Assembly (NCBI GenBank): GCA_965214415.1
Contig: CBDCBQ010000003.1
Location: 2,170,001 to 2,234,000, forward strand
Reading direction: 5' to 3'
Source: RH-AL1 sp965214415
GTDB lineage: Bacteria > Pseudomonadota > Alphaproteobacteria > Rhizobiales > Beijerinckiaceae
DNA: 64,000 nucleotides
A model generated the notes under the pieces. That model was not told where the DNA came from. It did not search any database and saw nothing but the letters and a program-made list of their open reading frames with translations. A program made the translations under genes and the position numbers. Positions 26,262 to 35,123 of the stretch are shown here, in pieces (the stretch's first letter is position 1; each line of letters begins with the position of its first letter).

Positions 26262-26345
26262 GGTCCCTGCGCTGGCATTACCCAGGTTCAGGTTCGAAGG
26301 GTATGATCTCAGCCGCCCGCGCCGATCGCGTGGGCAGCACCCCTG
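26262..26345 (-). promoter_or_regulatory. TPP riboswitch (THI element) controlling thiC
   Basis: Read on the minus strand, the stretch shows the conserved THI-box core: GGGGTGCT, a variable GC-rich stem, GGCTGAGATCATACCC, TTCGAACCTGAACCTGGGTA and ATGCCAGCGCAGGGA. These are the P2/J3-2/P4/P5 elements of the TPP aptamer. In GC-rich alphaproteobacteria such elements usually act on translation by masking the ribosome-binding site. Its place just 5' of thiC is classic. Confidence 0.96.
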
Positions 26346-26407
26346 TGGCTGATGGGTAAGCTAGCGCGGCGGCCGGCCGGCGGCAAGGCTGTCGGACGGC
26401 GTCCCGC

Positions 26408-26563
26408 TCAGCGGTAGCGGAACGGTGCCTGGCGACGCGGCGCGGCAGGGGCATCCCACGGCGTCTCGAACTGCACGCGGTGCAGCGCGTCGAGCCCGCG
26501 CCCGACCTCGCGCAGGATTCGAGCGAGCCACCCCAGCCAGTTTGTCTCGTGTCCGTAAGCCAT
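26408..26563 (-). CDS. Small 51-residue protein divergent from the LysR gene
   Basis: The ATG at 26563 has a near-perfect ribosome-binding site (GGAGGG, 4 bases away), which is the main support. The product is a single amphipathic helix-rich peptide (NWLGWLARILREVGRGLDAL) followed by a Pro-rich tail. No signal peptide. It is divergently placed, 97 bases from the LysR regulator, so it may be a target of that regulator. I do not recognise the family. Confidence 0.6.
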   Translation of the reverse strand: MAYGHETNWLGWLARILREVGRGLDALHRVQFETPWDAPAAPRRQAPFRYR

Positions 26564-26660
26564 GGTACCCTCCGTTTCGATCAAGTTTCGATGCGACGAA
26601 GATGGCCCCTTCCCTCTGCTGGCGCCAATCGAATGTTCCCTTGATCGATAAGCCGGCCTT

Positions 26661-27554
26661 ATGATCCGCCAGCTCCCGCCCCTGCCCGCGATCCGCGTCT
26701 TCGAGGCGGCGGCGCGGCACGAGAACTTCACCTCCGCCGCGGCCGAACTCGGCATGACGCAGGCGGCGGTGAGCTACCAGATCCGCCAGCTCGAGGATCG
26801 GCTCGGGCTGCCGCTGTTTCGCCGCGAGCGCCGCCGCGTCGCGCTGACCGAGGCCGGCCGCAACGCCGCGGCCGCGACATCGCGCGCGTTCGACATGCTG
26901 GAGACCGCCTTCGCCGCGCTGCGCGCCGAGGACGAGGGCCTGCTGACCATCTCCGCGCCGCAGACCTTCGCCAACGCCTGGCTCGCCTGGCGCCTCGGCG
27001 GCTTCCAGATGAGCCACCCGGGCTTGGCCGTGCGCCTGCTCGTCGACGACGCGCTCGCCGATTTCGCGACAAGCCCGCTCGACGTCGCCGTGCGCGGCGG
27101 CGTCGGCCCCTGGGAGGGGCTGCACGCGGATCGGCTGATGCCGGTCGACTTCACGCCGATGTGCAGCCCCGGGTTTTTCGCGCGCCATTTCGTGGCGGGT
27201 GAAGCCCCTGACCCGAAGGAGCTGCTCGCCCTGCCGCAGATCAGCCCGGACAATCCCTACTGGCCGGTCTGGCTCGCCGCCGCCGGCGTGGCGCCGCCCG
27301 CGGGCCCGCCGCGGCCCGGCGTCAGCATGACCTCGCAGGCCAACGACGCCAATGCCGCGATGGCCGGCCAGGGCGTCGCCATGCTGAGCCCGTTCTTCTA
27401 CCGCGTCGACCTCGCCGAGCGCCGGCTGGTGCGCCTCTCCGACCTGCTCGCCACCGACGGCCGCGCCTACTGGCTCGTCACCCCCGCCTACCGCCGCCAC
27501 GTCGGCAAGATCCGCCGATTTCGCGAGTGGCTGCTGGCCGAGGTGGGGCGCTAA
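26661..27554 (+). CDS. LysR-type transcriptional regulator, GcvA-like
   Basis: A 297-residue regulator. The winged helix-turn-helix is at residues 1-62 (LPAIRVFEAAARHENFTSAA, then MTQAAVSYQIRQLEDRLG and LFRRERRRVALTEAG), followed by a periplasmic-binding-like effector domain. The lead RQLPPLPAIRVFEAAARH and the QAAVSYQI recognition helix match the GcvA subgroup, often linked to glycine cleavage or beta-lactamase control. The neighbour on the opposite strand is only a 51-residue protein, so the target is unclear. The effector is not known. Confidence 0.92.
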   Translation: MIRQLPPLPAIRVFEAAARHENFTSAAAELGMTQAAVSYQIRQLEDRLGLPLFRRERRRVALTEAGRNAAAATSRAFDMLETAFAALRAEDEGLLTISAPQTFANAWLAWRLGGFQMSHPGLAVRLLVDDALADFATSPLDVAVRGGVGPWEGLHADRLMPVDFTPMCSPGFFARHFVAGEAPDPKELLALPQISPDNPYWPVWLAAAGVAPPAGPPRPGVSMTSQANDANAAMAGQGVAMLSPFFYRVDLAERRLVRLSDLLATDGRAYWLVTPAYRRHVGKIRRFREWLLAEVGR

Positions 27555-27619
27555 GCACGGGCGGGGTGGGCGATTGGCCAGAAATCAAGCGGCTTGTTTG
27601 ACGCCGAACGTCTCGGCGC

Positions 27620-28678
27620 CTACGGCCGCAGGAACGCCGACGCCCCTGGCAGGTCCTTGAACAGCGCCGGGATGCCGCCGAGCGGCTTGGTCGAATCGAG
27701 CACGAAGTTGAAGGCGATCTGCGGCTGCACGATCTGCGAGGTGTTGTGGCCTTCGACCGAGAAGGCGACGCCCATGATGAGGCCGAAGACGTCGTTGAAG
27801 GAATATTCGAAGGCGGGCGCGAGCTGCAGGTCGTCGAACGTGCCGCTGCGCAGCGTGACGGGCTTGTTGCCCTCGAAACCATAGGCGACGTTGGAGCGAC
27901 CGGCCGCGTAGAAAATGTCGGTGGCGAAGACCAGGCGCTGGGTGAACGAATATTCGACGCTGGCGCCGGTGGTGCCGGCGAGCCCGGTGCGGCCGGTGCC
28001 GTTGAACCCCGTGCTGGTGCCGAAGCTCGAGATGTTCTGCACGCTGACCGGCGCCAGCGGGATCGCGCCGGTGATGTAGGTGCGGATGCGCACGGGGTGG
28101 TCGCTCTCGCCAAACAGCAGCGATTGCGCGAGCACGCCGAGGCGGCCGCGGTAGGTGCCGGCGCCCTGCCCGTCGAAGCCGGAATACAGGTTCTTGTAGC
28201 GCCCGGTCGGCACGTCGACGCCGGCGGAAACCGTGATCGAGGGCTTGCCGGTCTTCTTGTCCTGGCGCGTCACGAGGTACTCGAGCTCGATCGGCAGGTC
28301 GCCGGCCTGGCTGCCCGAATCGAATCCCTTCTCGTCCATGTTGATCTGCGACTGCGGGAGCAGCTCGATCGAGAGGTTGTCGGTGAGGCCGTATTTCATC
28401 AAGGTCAGAGTCGCCGTCGACGAGCTGGCGTCGGACGAGGGCGACAGGCCACCGCGCACGCCGTACTTGCCGGGATTGATCGTCTGGATCACGTAGGGCT
28501 CGAAGGCGTAGAGCCCGGCCTTCGGCACGGCCGGCGACGGCGACAGCAGCGAGCCGGTGTAATAGGGATCGATGCCGATCGTGGTGTTCTTCTGCGCGTC
28601 ATCGGCCAGGGCGGGCGTGATCCCGACGACACCGAGCACCGCGGCAATCCTGCCAAAACCAACAAGCCTGCTTCGCAT
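27620..28678 (-). CDS. Outer-membrane protein of the phenol-degradation MetA-pathway (transporter) family
   Basis: A 352-residue protein with a signal peptide (hydrophobic about residues 8-24, cleaved near ALADD). The body consists of many amphipathic beta strands (TATLTLMKYGLTDNLSIELLPQ, IELEYLVTR, VEYSFTQRLVFATDIFYA), ends as a strand, and matches the beta-barrel family that includes putative hydrophobic-compound channels. It probably sits in the outer membrane. It is divergent from the amino-acid permease; the 195-bp gap holds promoters for both. The substrate is unknown. Confidence 0.7.
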   Translation of the reverse strand: MRSRLVGFGRIAAVLGVVGITPALADDAQKNTTIGIDPYYTGSLLSPSPAVPKAGLYAFEPYVIQTINPGKYGVRGGLSPSSDASSSTATLTLMKYGLTDNLSIELLPQSQINMDEKGFDSGSQAGDLPIELEYLVTRQDKKTGKPSITVSAGVDVPTGRYKNLYSGFDGQGAGTYRGRLGVLAQSLLFGESDHPVRIRTYITGAIPLAPVSVQNISSFGTSTGFNGTGRTGLAGTTGASVEYSFTQRLVFATDIFYAAGRSNVAYGFEGNKPVTLRSGTFDDLQLAPAFEYSFNDVFGLIMGVAFSVEGHNTSQIVQPQIAFNFVLDSTKPLGGIPALFKDLPGASAFLRP

Positions 28679-28873
28679 CGCCGCCCCCGCGTCCCGCGAC
28701 CGGACGCGCGAACCACGGCGCCTCCATGTCCGGCAAGGTAGGCAAGGCCTATTCCGAACGGCAACAGGCGTTTAGCGGCGCAAGTCGATCTTTCCGCTAT
28801 GTGACGGAAATGCTTCGTGGCACGTTGGGTGCATCGAACGTAGGCATATCCTTTCCTTCGCAGAGGCGGCGCA

Positions 28874-30343
28874 ATGAACACGGCAGCACTGATGGCGCGC
28901 AAGTCCATCGCCGACATCGTCGCCAGCGGCGAGGGCGAGGAGTCGATGGCGAAGTCACTCGGCCTGTCGAGCATCACGGCGATGGGCATCGGCGCCATCA
29001 TCGGCGCCGGCATCTTCGTTTTGACCGGAACGGCCGCCGCGCAATACGCCGGCCCCGCGATCATGCTGTCGTTCGTGCTCGGCGGCGTCGCCTGCGCGTT
29101 CGTCGGCCTGTGCTATTCCGAGCTCGCGGCGATGCTGCCGGTGGCGGGCTCGAGCTACACCTACACCTATGCGACGCTCGGCGAGATCTTCGCCTGGATC
29201 ATCGGCTGGGATCTGATCCTCGAATATGCGATGGGCGCCGCCACGGTCGCGGTCGGTTGGTCGGGGTACGTCGTCTCGCTCCTGAAGAACGCCGGCATCG
29301 TGATCCCGCCGCAGCTCACCAATTCGCCCGGCACCGAGATCAAATATGCCGACGGCACGATGGGGCACGCGCTGTTCAACCTGCCGGCCGTGGTGATCGT
29401 GCTCGCGCTGACCGCGATGCTCATCATGGGCACGAAAGAATCGGCGCGGCTGAACAACATCATGGTGGCGGTGAAGCTCACCGTGGTCGTCGCCTTCATC
29501 GCGCTCGGCGCGGCCTTCGTGAAGTCCGGCAACTGGCACCCGTTCATCCCCGACAACACCGGCGAGTTCGGCCATTTCGGCTACAGCGGCATCCTGCGCG
29601 GCGCGTCCGTCGTGTTCTTCGCGTTCATCGGCTTCGATGCCGTGTCGACGGCGGCGCAGGAGGCGCGTAACCCGCAGCGGGACATGCCGCGCGGCATTCT
29701 CGGCGCGCTCGTCGTCTGTACGCTGCTCTACATCGCGGTGGCCGCGGTGCTCACCGGCCTCGTGCCCTACGCGCAGCTCAACGTGTCGGACCCGATCGCC
29801 AAGGGCGTCGAGGTAATCGGGATCACCTGGTTCTCGGTTCTCATCAAGCTCGGCGCGCTGACCGGGCTTACGACCGTGATCCTGGTTCTGCTCTACGGGC
29901 AGAGCCGCATCTTCTACACGATGGCGCACGACGGTTTGCTGCCGCCCGTATTCTCGAAGATCCATCCCAAGTTTCAGACGCCCTATCTCAGCCAGCTGAT
30001 GATCGGCTCGCTCGTCGCACTCGTCGCGGCACTGGTGCCGATCTCGGTACTCGGCGAGATGGTGTCGATCGGCACGCTGCTCGCCTTCGTGCTCGTCTGC
30101 GGCGCGGTGATCTACCTGCGCCGCAGCGACTCGGAGGTCCACCGCCCGTTTCGCGTGCCGGGCGTGCCGGTCGTGCCGCTGCTCGGCATCGCCTTCTGCC
30201 TCGTGCTGATGGCCGCCCTGCCGCTGCTGACCTGGCTACGCCTCATCGTCTGGCTGGCGATCGGTTTGGCGATCTACTATTTCTACGGTCGCAAGCATTC
30301 CGCGATGCGCGGCAAGGCCAGCGCGGAGAAGATCGCGGCTTGA
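28874..30343 (+). CDS. APC-family amino acid permease
   Basis: A 489-residue inner-membrane transporter with 12 predicted helices. The first helix carries the family signature SITAMGIGAIIGAGIFVLTG (residues 32-51), and helix 6 has FFAFIGFDAVSTAAQEARNPQRDMP, both hallmarks of the cationic amino acid transporter (CAT/YfnA) branch. GAGG lies 7 bases before ATG 28874. It stands alone in its orientation; a dispersed repeat follows the stop. It is probably a proton-linked importer; which amino acid is moved cannot be told. Confidence 0.92.
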   Translation: MNTAALMARKSIADIVASGEGEESMAKSLGLSSITAMGIGAIIGAGIFVLTGTAAAQYAGPAIMLSFVLGGVACAFVGLCYSELAAMLPVAGSSYTYTYATLGEIFAWIIGWDLILEYAMGAATVAVGWSGYVVSLLKNAGIVIPPQLTNSPGTEIKYADGTMGHALFNLPAVVIVLALTAMLIMGTKESARLNNIMVAVKLTVVVAFIALGAAFVKSGNWHPFIPDNTGEFGHFGYSGILRGASVVFFAFIGFDAVSTAAQEARNPQRDMPRGILGALVVCTLLYIAVAAVLTGLVPYAQLNVSDPIAKGVEVIGITWFSVLIKLGALTGLTTVILVLLYGQSRIFYTMAHDGLLPPVFSKIHPKFQTPYLSQLMIGSLVALVAALVPISVLGEMVSIGTLLAFVLVCGAVIYLRRSDSEVHRPFRVPGVPVVPLLGIAFCLVLMAALPLLTWLRLIVWLAIGLAIYYFYGRKHSAMRGKASAEKIAA

Positions 30344-30351
30344 CCACTCCA

Positions 30352-30447
30352 TCGTTGCGAGCCGAAGGCGAAGCAACCTGGGAGCCGACGTTTCGACGAT
30401 CGCCGCCAGCGGCTTCTAGGTTGCTTCGCTGCGCTCGCAATGACGGG
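30352..30447. repeat. Dispersed palindromic repeat, 'tgcgagc…gaagcaa' family (copy B)
   Basis: The left arm begins cgttgcgagccgaaggcgaagcaacct (from 30354), and the right arm (to 30447) is the inverse of attgcgagcgcagcgaagcaacct. The spacer is about 40 bases. Related to the copies at 11575-11648 and 20635-20663. It lies between two convergent genes and may serve as a two-way terminator. Confidence 0.8.
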
Positions 30448-30463
30448 TCACATGAGCGGGGGC

Positions 30464-31816
30464 CTACTCTGCGGGCACCGTTTCCTGCGCCGGCTGAACC
30501 TCCTGCGCCGCCGCCATGCGCTCCTGGCGGCGGCCCAGCCACAGGCTCTCGGCCAGCCACGCGATCGACAGCGGGATCGCCAAGAGCGCGATCGCGACAT
30601 GCCCCACGCCGTGGCCCTGGAACAGCTCGGTCGACCAGGCGCCGATCTGGTCGCCGGCGCGGTAGATCACCGTGTCGATGAAGGCCTTGGCCTTGTAGCG
30701 ATCCTCGCGCGGCACGACGGTGTAGAGGATCTCGCGCGTCGGCCGGGCGATCGCGAAATTGCCGCCGCGGCGGATCACCTGGAACACGACGATCGCGATC
30801 ACGCTGGGCACCAGCGCGAGCACGCCGAAGCCGAGCACGCTGAGCGCGGGCAGCAGCGCGAGCGTCAACGTCACGCCGAGCACGCGCAAGATGCGGCCGG
30901 TGAGGAACAGCTGCACGACCAGCGTCAGCACGTTCACGGCGAGGTCGATCTCGGCGAAGAACTCCGTGCGCGCGGCCTTGTCCTTGAACGCGGTCGCGGC
31001 GGCGCCCGTCACCTCGAAATACAGGAACGTCGAGGTGAGCGAGAACAGGAGCAGGAACATCGCCGTGTTGAACAGGTAGAGCGACGAGAAGGTCTGCACG
31101 AAGCCGGAGAAGATCGAGCCGCCGACGCGCTCGTCGGCCTCGATCGCCTCCTCGCGGCGCATCGTCTTGGCGTGCGCCGACAAACGTTTGACGCCATACA
31201 CGGCAAGCTCGAGCAGCACCGCCGCGCCGACCAGCAGCGCCGTCTGCGGCACGTGGCGGGCGAGCCCGACGACGACGGCGGAGCCGACGATCGCGCCGAG
31301 CGTCGCGCCAGCCGCGATGAAGCCGAACAGCCGCTTGCCCTGCTCGCTATTGAACGTGTCGACGATCATCGCCCAGAAGACGGAGACGACGAACAGGTTG
31401 AAGACCGAGATCCAGATGAAGAAGGCGCGGCCGATCCAGATCGTCGCGGCCGGGTCGGCGACGTAGAGCGCGGCGGCGAACAGAAGGATGTTGAGCGCGA
31501 AGAAGCGGTACGTCACCGCGATGAACTGCACCCGCGGCAAGGCGCGGACGAGCGCGCCGAAGGGCACGTTGAGCACGATCATCGCGATCAGCGTGCCGGT
31601 GAAGAGCCATGGCAGGTTCTTGACGCCGCCGGCCACGCCCATCGCGTCGCGGATCGGCCGCATGATGTAGTACGACATCAACAGGGCGGAGATGTAGAGC
31701 CACGCCCAGCCGAGCGCCTCGATCTCGTTGGGCTCGACCGCGATCACGCGGCGCACGGCGCGGGCGAAACGGGAGTCGCGCGGAGCAGTCCCCACATCGC
31801 TCACGGCCTTGCTCAC
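30464..31816 (-). CDS. MFS/NTT-like transporter (ADP/ATP carrier-related)
   Basis: A 450-residue membrane protein with about 11-12 helices. The start of the membrane part (ALGWAWLYISALLMSYYIMRPIRDAMG) and the RPTREILYTVVPREDRYKAKAFIDTV segment near residue 350 resemble the bacterial relatives of the nucleotide (NTT/Tlc) carriers. Free-living bacteria use such proteins for unknown substrates, so ATP exchange is not implied. The GTG at 31816 is chosen since it overlaps the upstream stop as GTGA (31813-31816). It is the second gene of a pair with the exported NADP-binding protein. Confidence 0.8.
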   Translation of the reverse strand: MSKAVSDVGTAPRDSRFARAVRRVIAVEPNEIEALGWAWLYISALLMSYYIMRPIRDAMGVAGGVKNLPWLFTGTLIAMIVLNVPFGALVRALPRVQFIAVTYRFFALNILLFAAALYVADPAATIWIGRAFFIWISVFNLFVVSVFWAMIVDTFNSEQGKRLFGFIAAGATLGAIVGSAVVVGLARHVPQTALLVGAAVLLELAVYGVKRLSAHAKTMRREEAIEADERVGGSIFSGFVQTFSSLYLFNTAMFLLLFSLTSTFLYFEVTGAAATAFKDKAARTEFFAEIDLAVNVLTLVVQLFLTGRILRVLGVTLTLALLPALSVLGFGVLALVPSVIAIVVFQVIRRGGNFAIARPTREILYTVVPREDRYKAKAFIDTVIYRAGDQIGAWSTELFQGHGVGHVAIALLAIPLSIAWLAESLWLGRRQERMAAAQEVQPAQETVPAE

Positions 31817-32526
31817 TTGGGCTGGCCGAGCTTCTGCTTCCACTCCGCCGCGGTGAACGCCCCGACGCCGAGCGGTAGGCCCGGACCGAATTCGCCGGCG
31901 CGCGCGAGCGGCACCACCACGGGCACGAACCCAGCCTGGCGCACGAGATCGGAGCCGACCTCGATCGCCTTGGCATCGTCGCTGGCGAGCGGGATCGCGA
32001 TCTTGTCGCCGGCCTTGTTCGAGTCGGCCGCCATGTTCTTGTAGTTGATCGCGTTGAAGCCGCGCACGAGGTGCACGCCCGGCAGCAGGCTCTGCGACAT
32101 CACGCCGATGCCCTTGGCGCGCACCGCCGCGCCGAGGGCGGCGCCGTCGCGATCGTCGATCGCGTTGGAGGCGTCGAGCACCACCTTGCCCTGCAGCGCG
32201 GCATCCTCGGCCTTCGCCACGTCGGCGAAGGCGGTGTAGGGCACGGCGATCAGCACGACGTCGCCGAAGGCGGCCGCCTCGGCGGGCGTCCCGGTCTTGG
32301 CGTTCGGGCCGGCCTTGGCGGCGAGGTCCTTCAACTCATCGGGATGGCGCGAGGCAAACAGCACCTCGTCGCCGGCCTTGGCCCAGAGCGTGCCGAGCGT
32401 GCCGCCGACATGGCCGGCGCCGATGATGCCGATCTTGTGATGCGGCGCCGCGTCCGCCAGCACGAAGGACGGTGCCAGCGCGATTGCGCCGACGATCAGC
32501 GCGGTCTTGAGGGGATGGAAGGTCAT
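31813..32526 (-). CDS. Exported NADP-binding oxidoreductase, F420H2:NADP reductase-like
   Basis: A 237-residue protein. The Rossmann motif IGIIGAGHVGGTLG is at about residues 33-46, FASRHPDEL is the NADP-phosphate site, and VIDR-like VLDASNAID and GFNAI motifs follow, as in coenzyme F420-dependent NADP oxidoreductases and related imine reductases. Unusually, a signal peptide comes first (LKTALIVGAIALAPSFVLADA, residues 6-26), so the enzyme seems exported, where free NADP is scarce. AAGGA lies 7 bases before ATG. It is translationally coupled to the downstream carrier. F420 use is not established; the family also has members that bind other partners. Confidence 0.82.
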   Translation of the reverse strand: MTFHPLKTALIVGAIALAPSFVLADAAPHHKIGIIGAGHVGGTLGTLWAKAGDEVLFASRHPDELKDLAAKAGPNAKTGTPAEAAAFGDVVLIAVPYTAFADVAKAEDAALQGKVVLDASNAIDDRDGAALGAAVRAKGIGVMSQSLLPGVHLVRGFNAINYKNMAADSNKAGDKIAIPLASDDAKAIEVGSDLVRQAGFVPVVVPLARAGEFGPGLPLGVGAFTAAEWKQKLGQPK

Positions 32527-32789
32527 CGCGTGTCCTTTTCGCCATTGTGGAAGGTCGTGTCGTGAGACTGCGGGCTTCTACACCGCCCCCTCCGCCGGAA
32601 TAAGACGCGGTTGGTACGGAGAGAAACCACCGCCGGTGGGGGCCACGGCGCGCCGGAAGACAGACCTCGTCGAACACGTCGCATGGCTCCGTGCCTTCCC
32701 GCGCGAGCGGCAATGAGGCAGGATCGCAATGTCACGGACTTGTGAGGCCCGCGTTTTGGCGGCGTACGGCGTGAGCTCGAGGATCATTC

Positions 32790-34406
32790 ATGGCGCTCTA
32801 CGACAGCTCCTCGACCGATCCTGTCGCGACCCTACCCCCCAAGCGTCCGCCGCGCCGGCCGCGGCGTCGCAATTTCGTCGTCCGCTTCTGGCGCGGCGAG
32901 ATCGCGCTCGGGCCCTCGTTCTGGCTCGTCTACCTCTTGCTGTCGGCGGTGGTCGGCAAGTCGATCGCCGCGTTCGAGCAGCGCGTTTTGCTCGGCACCA
33001 GCTACGATCCAAAGCTGCTGCTCGCGGTCGTCGCCGGCGGTCTCGCCGCGAGCCTGCCCCTCACGATCTGGCAATTCGTCGGCGTCTGGCGCTCGGCCCG
33101 GGCGCGGCGCATCGCGCGGCGGGCGCGGGGCAAGCGGGCGATCTGGCCCCGGCTCGCGCAGGCGGTCGTCGTCGTCGGCGCCGGCGCGCTCGCGACATCG
33201 CTCGTGCGCTCGACCGGGCCTGCGCTCTTCGAGGTCTACCGCATGGCCTATCTCGGCGATCCCGGCATTCCCGACTACGGCTTCCGGACCATGCGCGGCG
33301 GCACCGAGGCGGAGATCGGCGGCGGCTTCAAATATGGGCTCACGCGCGACTTCGTCGCCCTGCTGCGGGCCAATCCGAACCTGCGCGTCGTCCACCTCGC
33401 CTCCATCGGCGGCCGCATCGGCGAGGCGCGCCACCTGTATCGGGCGATCCGCGAGCACGGGCTCGAGACCTATGTCGCCGGCGGCTGCTATTCGGCCTGC
33501 ACGATGGCCTATGCGGCGGGCAAGCGGCGCTGGCTCGGGCCGCATGCCGTGCTCGGCTTCCACGCGCCGGCGTTTCCCGGCGTGTCCAGCGGCGGCACGA
33601 TGGCCACCTACGAGGCGAATATCTTCAAGGCGGCGGGATTCACGCCCGCCTTCATCGCGCACGCGGTCTCGGTGATCCCGCCCGCGATCTGGAAGCCGAG
33701 CCGGGACGAGATGGTCGCCGCGCATGTGGTGACCGACCTCGCGGGACCGGACCTGTTCGCCGATTCCGGCGCCGGGCTCGACCTCAGCGAGGTTGTGTTC
33801 GATGGCAAGGTCAAGCTCGCGCTGCCGCCGTTGGCGACGCTCGCCAAGACCCGGCCGGACCTGTTCCGCCCGATCGCGGCGGCGGCGCTGAAATCCTATC
33901 GCGACGGCGGCAGCGCCCTCACGGTCGGCCACATCCTGGGGGCCGGCTACCAGAGCGCGTTCAAGGCGATGCTCCCCAAGTCCGACGACGACACGCTGAT
34001 CGCCTACGCCCGCCTCGTCGTCGACGAATATGGCGCGCTGAAAGCAAAGAGCACCTCCGACTGCTACCTGTATGGCTCGGGCCAGGCGCCCGGCCGCGAT
34101 TTCCTGGCCGAGCTCGGCCCGGCGATGGCGGCACGCGACGCGGCCCTGAAGGCGCGCGTGGTGGCGACGCGGGCGCCGCGCGACACGCTCTCGGCGCCCG
34201 AGGCGCAGGCGGTACGCACGCGCTTCATCGCCGCGCTCGCGCACGCCGCGCCGCCGTCCGACCTGCGCTCGCTCAGCAAGTCGCAGACGACGCCGGCGGG
34301 CCAGGCCGCCTATTGCCGCGCGATCATCGCGACCTTCAAGACCGCGGTCGAACTCGACCCGATGAGCGCGGGCACGGTGCTCTCGCACATGCTCGGCGGC
34401 GGCTGA
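32790..34406 (+). CDS. Membrane-anchored ClpP/crotonase-like protein (paralogue of the first gene)
   Basis: A 538-residue protein with an Arg-rich cytoplasmic start (PPRRPRRRNF), then three hydrophobic segments (about residues 44-62, 78-100 and 128-145) and a periplasmic-side domain. Motifs: VVHLASIGGRIGEA, GGCYSACTMAYAAGKRRWLG, AVLGFHAPAFPG and AAHVVTDL. These align with SDGG, SACTLAFAGG, LGFHAP and AHVVTG in the protein at 2-1540. The likely role is a ClpP-fold serine hydrolase or a scaffold built on that fold; the Ser in SACT is the candidate nucleophile. GAGG lies 7 bases before the ATG. It is a single gene, divergent from the NADP-binding/carrier pair. Confidence 0.75.
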   Translation: MALYDSSSTDPVATLPPKRPPRRPRRRNFVVRFWRGEIALGPSFWLVYLLLSAVVGKSIAAFEQRVLLGTSYDPKLLLAVVAGGLAASLPLTIWQFVGVWRSARARRIARRARGKRAIWPRLAQAVVVVGAGALATSLVRSTGPALFEVYRMAYLGDPGIPDYGFRTMRGGTEAEIGGGFKYGLTRDFVALLRANPNLRVVHLASIGGRIGEARHLYRAIREHGLETYVAGGCYSACTMAYAAGKRRWLGPHAVLGFHAPAFPGVSSGGTMATYEANIFKAAGFTPAFIAHAVSVIPPAIWKPSRDEMVAAHVVTDLAGPDLFADSGAGLDLSEVVFDGKVKLALPPLATLAKTRPDLFRPIAAAALKSYRDGGSALTVGHILGAGYQSAFKAMLPKSDDDTLIAYARLVVDEYGALKAKSTSDCYLYGSGQAPGRDFLAELGPAMAARDAALKARVVATRAPRDTLSAPEAQAVRTRFIAALAHAAPPSDLRSLSKSQTTPAGQAAYCRAIIATFKTAVELDPMSAGTVLSHMLGGG

Positions 34407-34624
34407 CCGAAGCCGACGTCCGAGTAACCATCCGTCGGTTCGCGCCTGCGAAGGGTCTCCCGCGGTCGCGCGTTATCAACCTTAACGTCGATCTTCTCGA
34501 CAGTACATTGCACCGAACGTTGGGAGTTGTAAGACTTTCGCGCGCTGTTCAGGATGGATCGAAAGCATACGCGTCTCGTTTGGCACGCATCTATCTCGAA
34601 ACCTCGTAGGTACGGAGTCCTTCA

Positions 34625-35032
34625 ATGGCGACATTCAAGAGCTTGATCATAATCGGCGCGGCGGTCGCGTCGCTGGGCCTGTCCGGCGTGGCGCTGCCAT
34701 CGACGGCCTTCGCGCGGGGTGGCGGTGGGCACGGTGGCGGTGGCCACGGTGGTGGCGGCCACGGCGGCGGTCATGGTGGCGGCCACGGCGGGTTCCACGG
34801 CGGTGGCGGACACGGTGGCGGACACGGTGGCTTCCACGGCGGCCATGGCTTCGGCGGGCACGGCGGCTTCCATGGTGGGCGCGGCTTCGGCGGGCGTGGC
34901 TACGGCGGCCGCGGCTTCGGCTTCCGAGGCGGGTATGGCGGCTACGGCGGTTTCGGCTACGGTTTCCGCCACTGCCCCTTCCGGTTCCACTACGCGCCCC
35001 GCTTCGGCCGCTGCGTGCGTAATTTCTACTGA
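34625..35032 (+). CDS. Secreted Gly/His-rich low-complexity protein
   Basis: A 135-residue protein with a signal peptide (hydrophobic about residues 6-24, cleaved near AFARG) followed by GGGGHGGGGHGG and GFHGGHGFGGHG repeats. It ends in a compact Cys-containing tail (FRHCPFRFHYAPRFGRC). GGAG lies 7 bases before the ATG. The His density could bind metal ions, but that is a guess. It is related in style, not in clear sequence, to 18657-19349. Confidence 0.75.
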   Translation: MATFKSLIIIGAAVASLGLSGVALPSTAFARGGGGHGGGGHGGGGHGGGHGGGHGGFHGGGGHGGGHGGFHGGHGFGGHGGFHGGRGFGGRGYGGRGFGFRGGYGGYGGFGYGFRHCPFRFHYAPRFGRCVRNFY

Positions 35033-35123
35033 GCAGGCGCGGCAGCGGACGCGGGTGTTTGCGTCCGTTCCGTAAGGCATTAGATTACCAGGCGACCCTC
35101 TCGGCCGCCTGGACCTTCCATCG

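Noticed and set aside
30464..31816. Carrier considered as a true ATP/ADP translocase of an intracellular parasite
   Set aside because: The overall genome content is of a free-living bacterium with complete biosynthetic genes; NTT-like members in such bacteria have other, unknown substrates.
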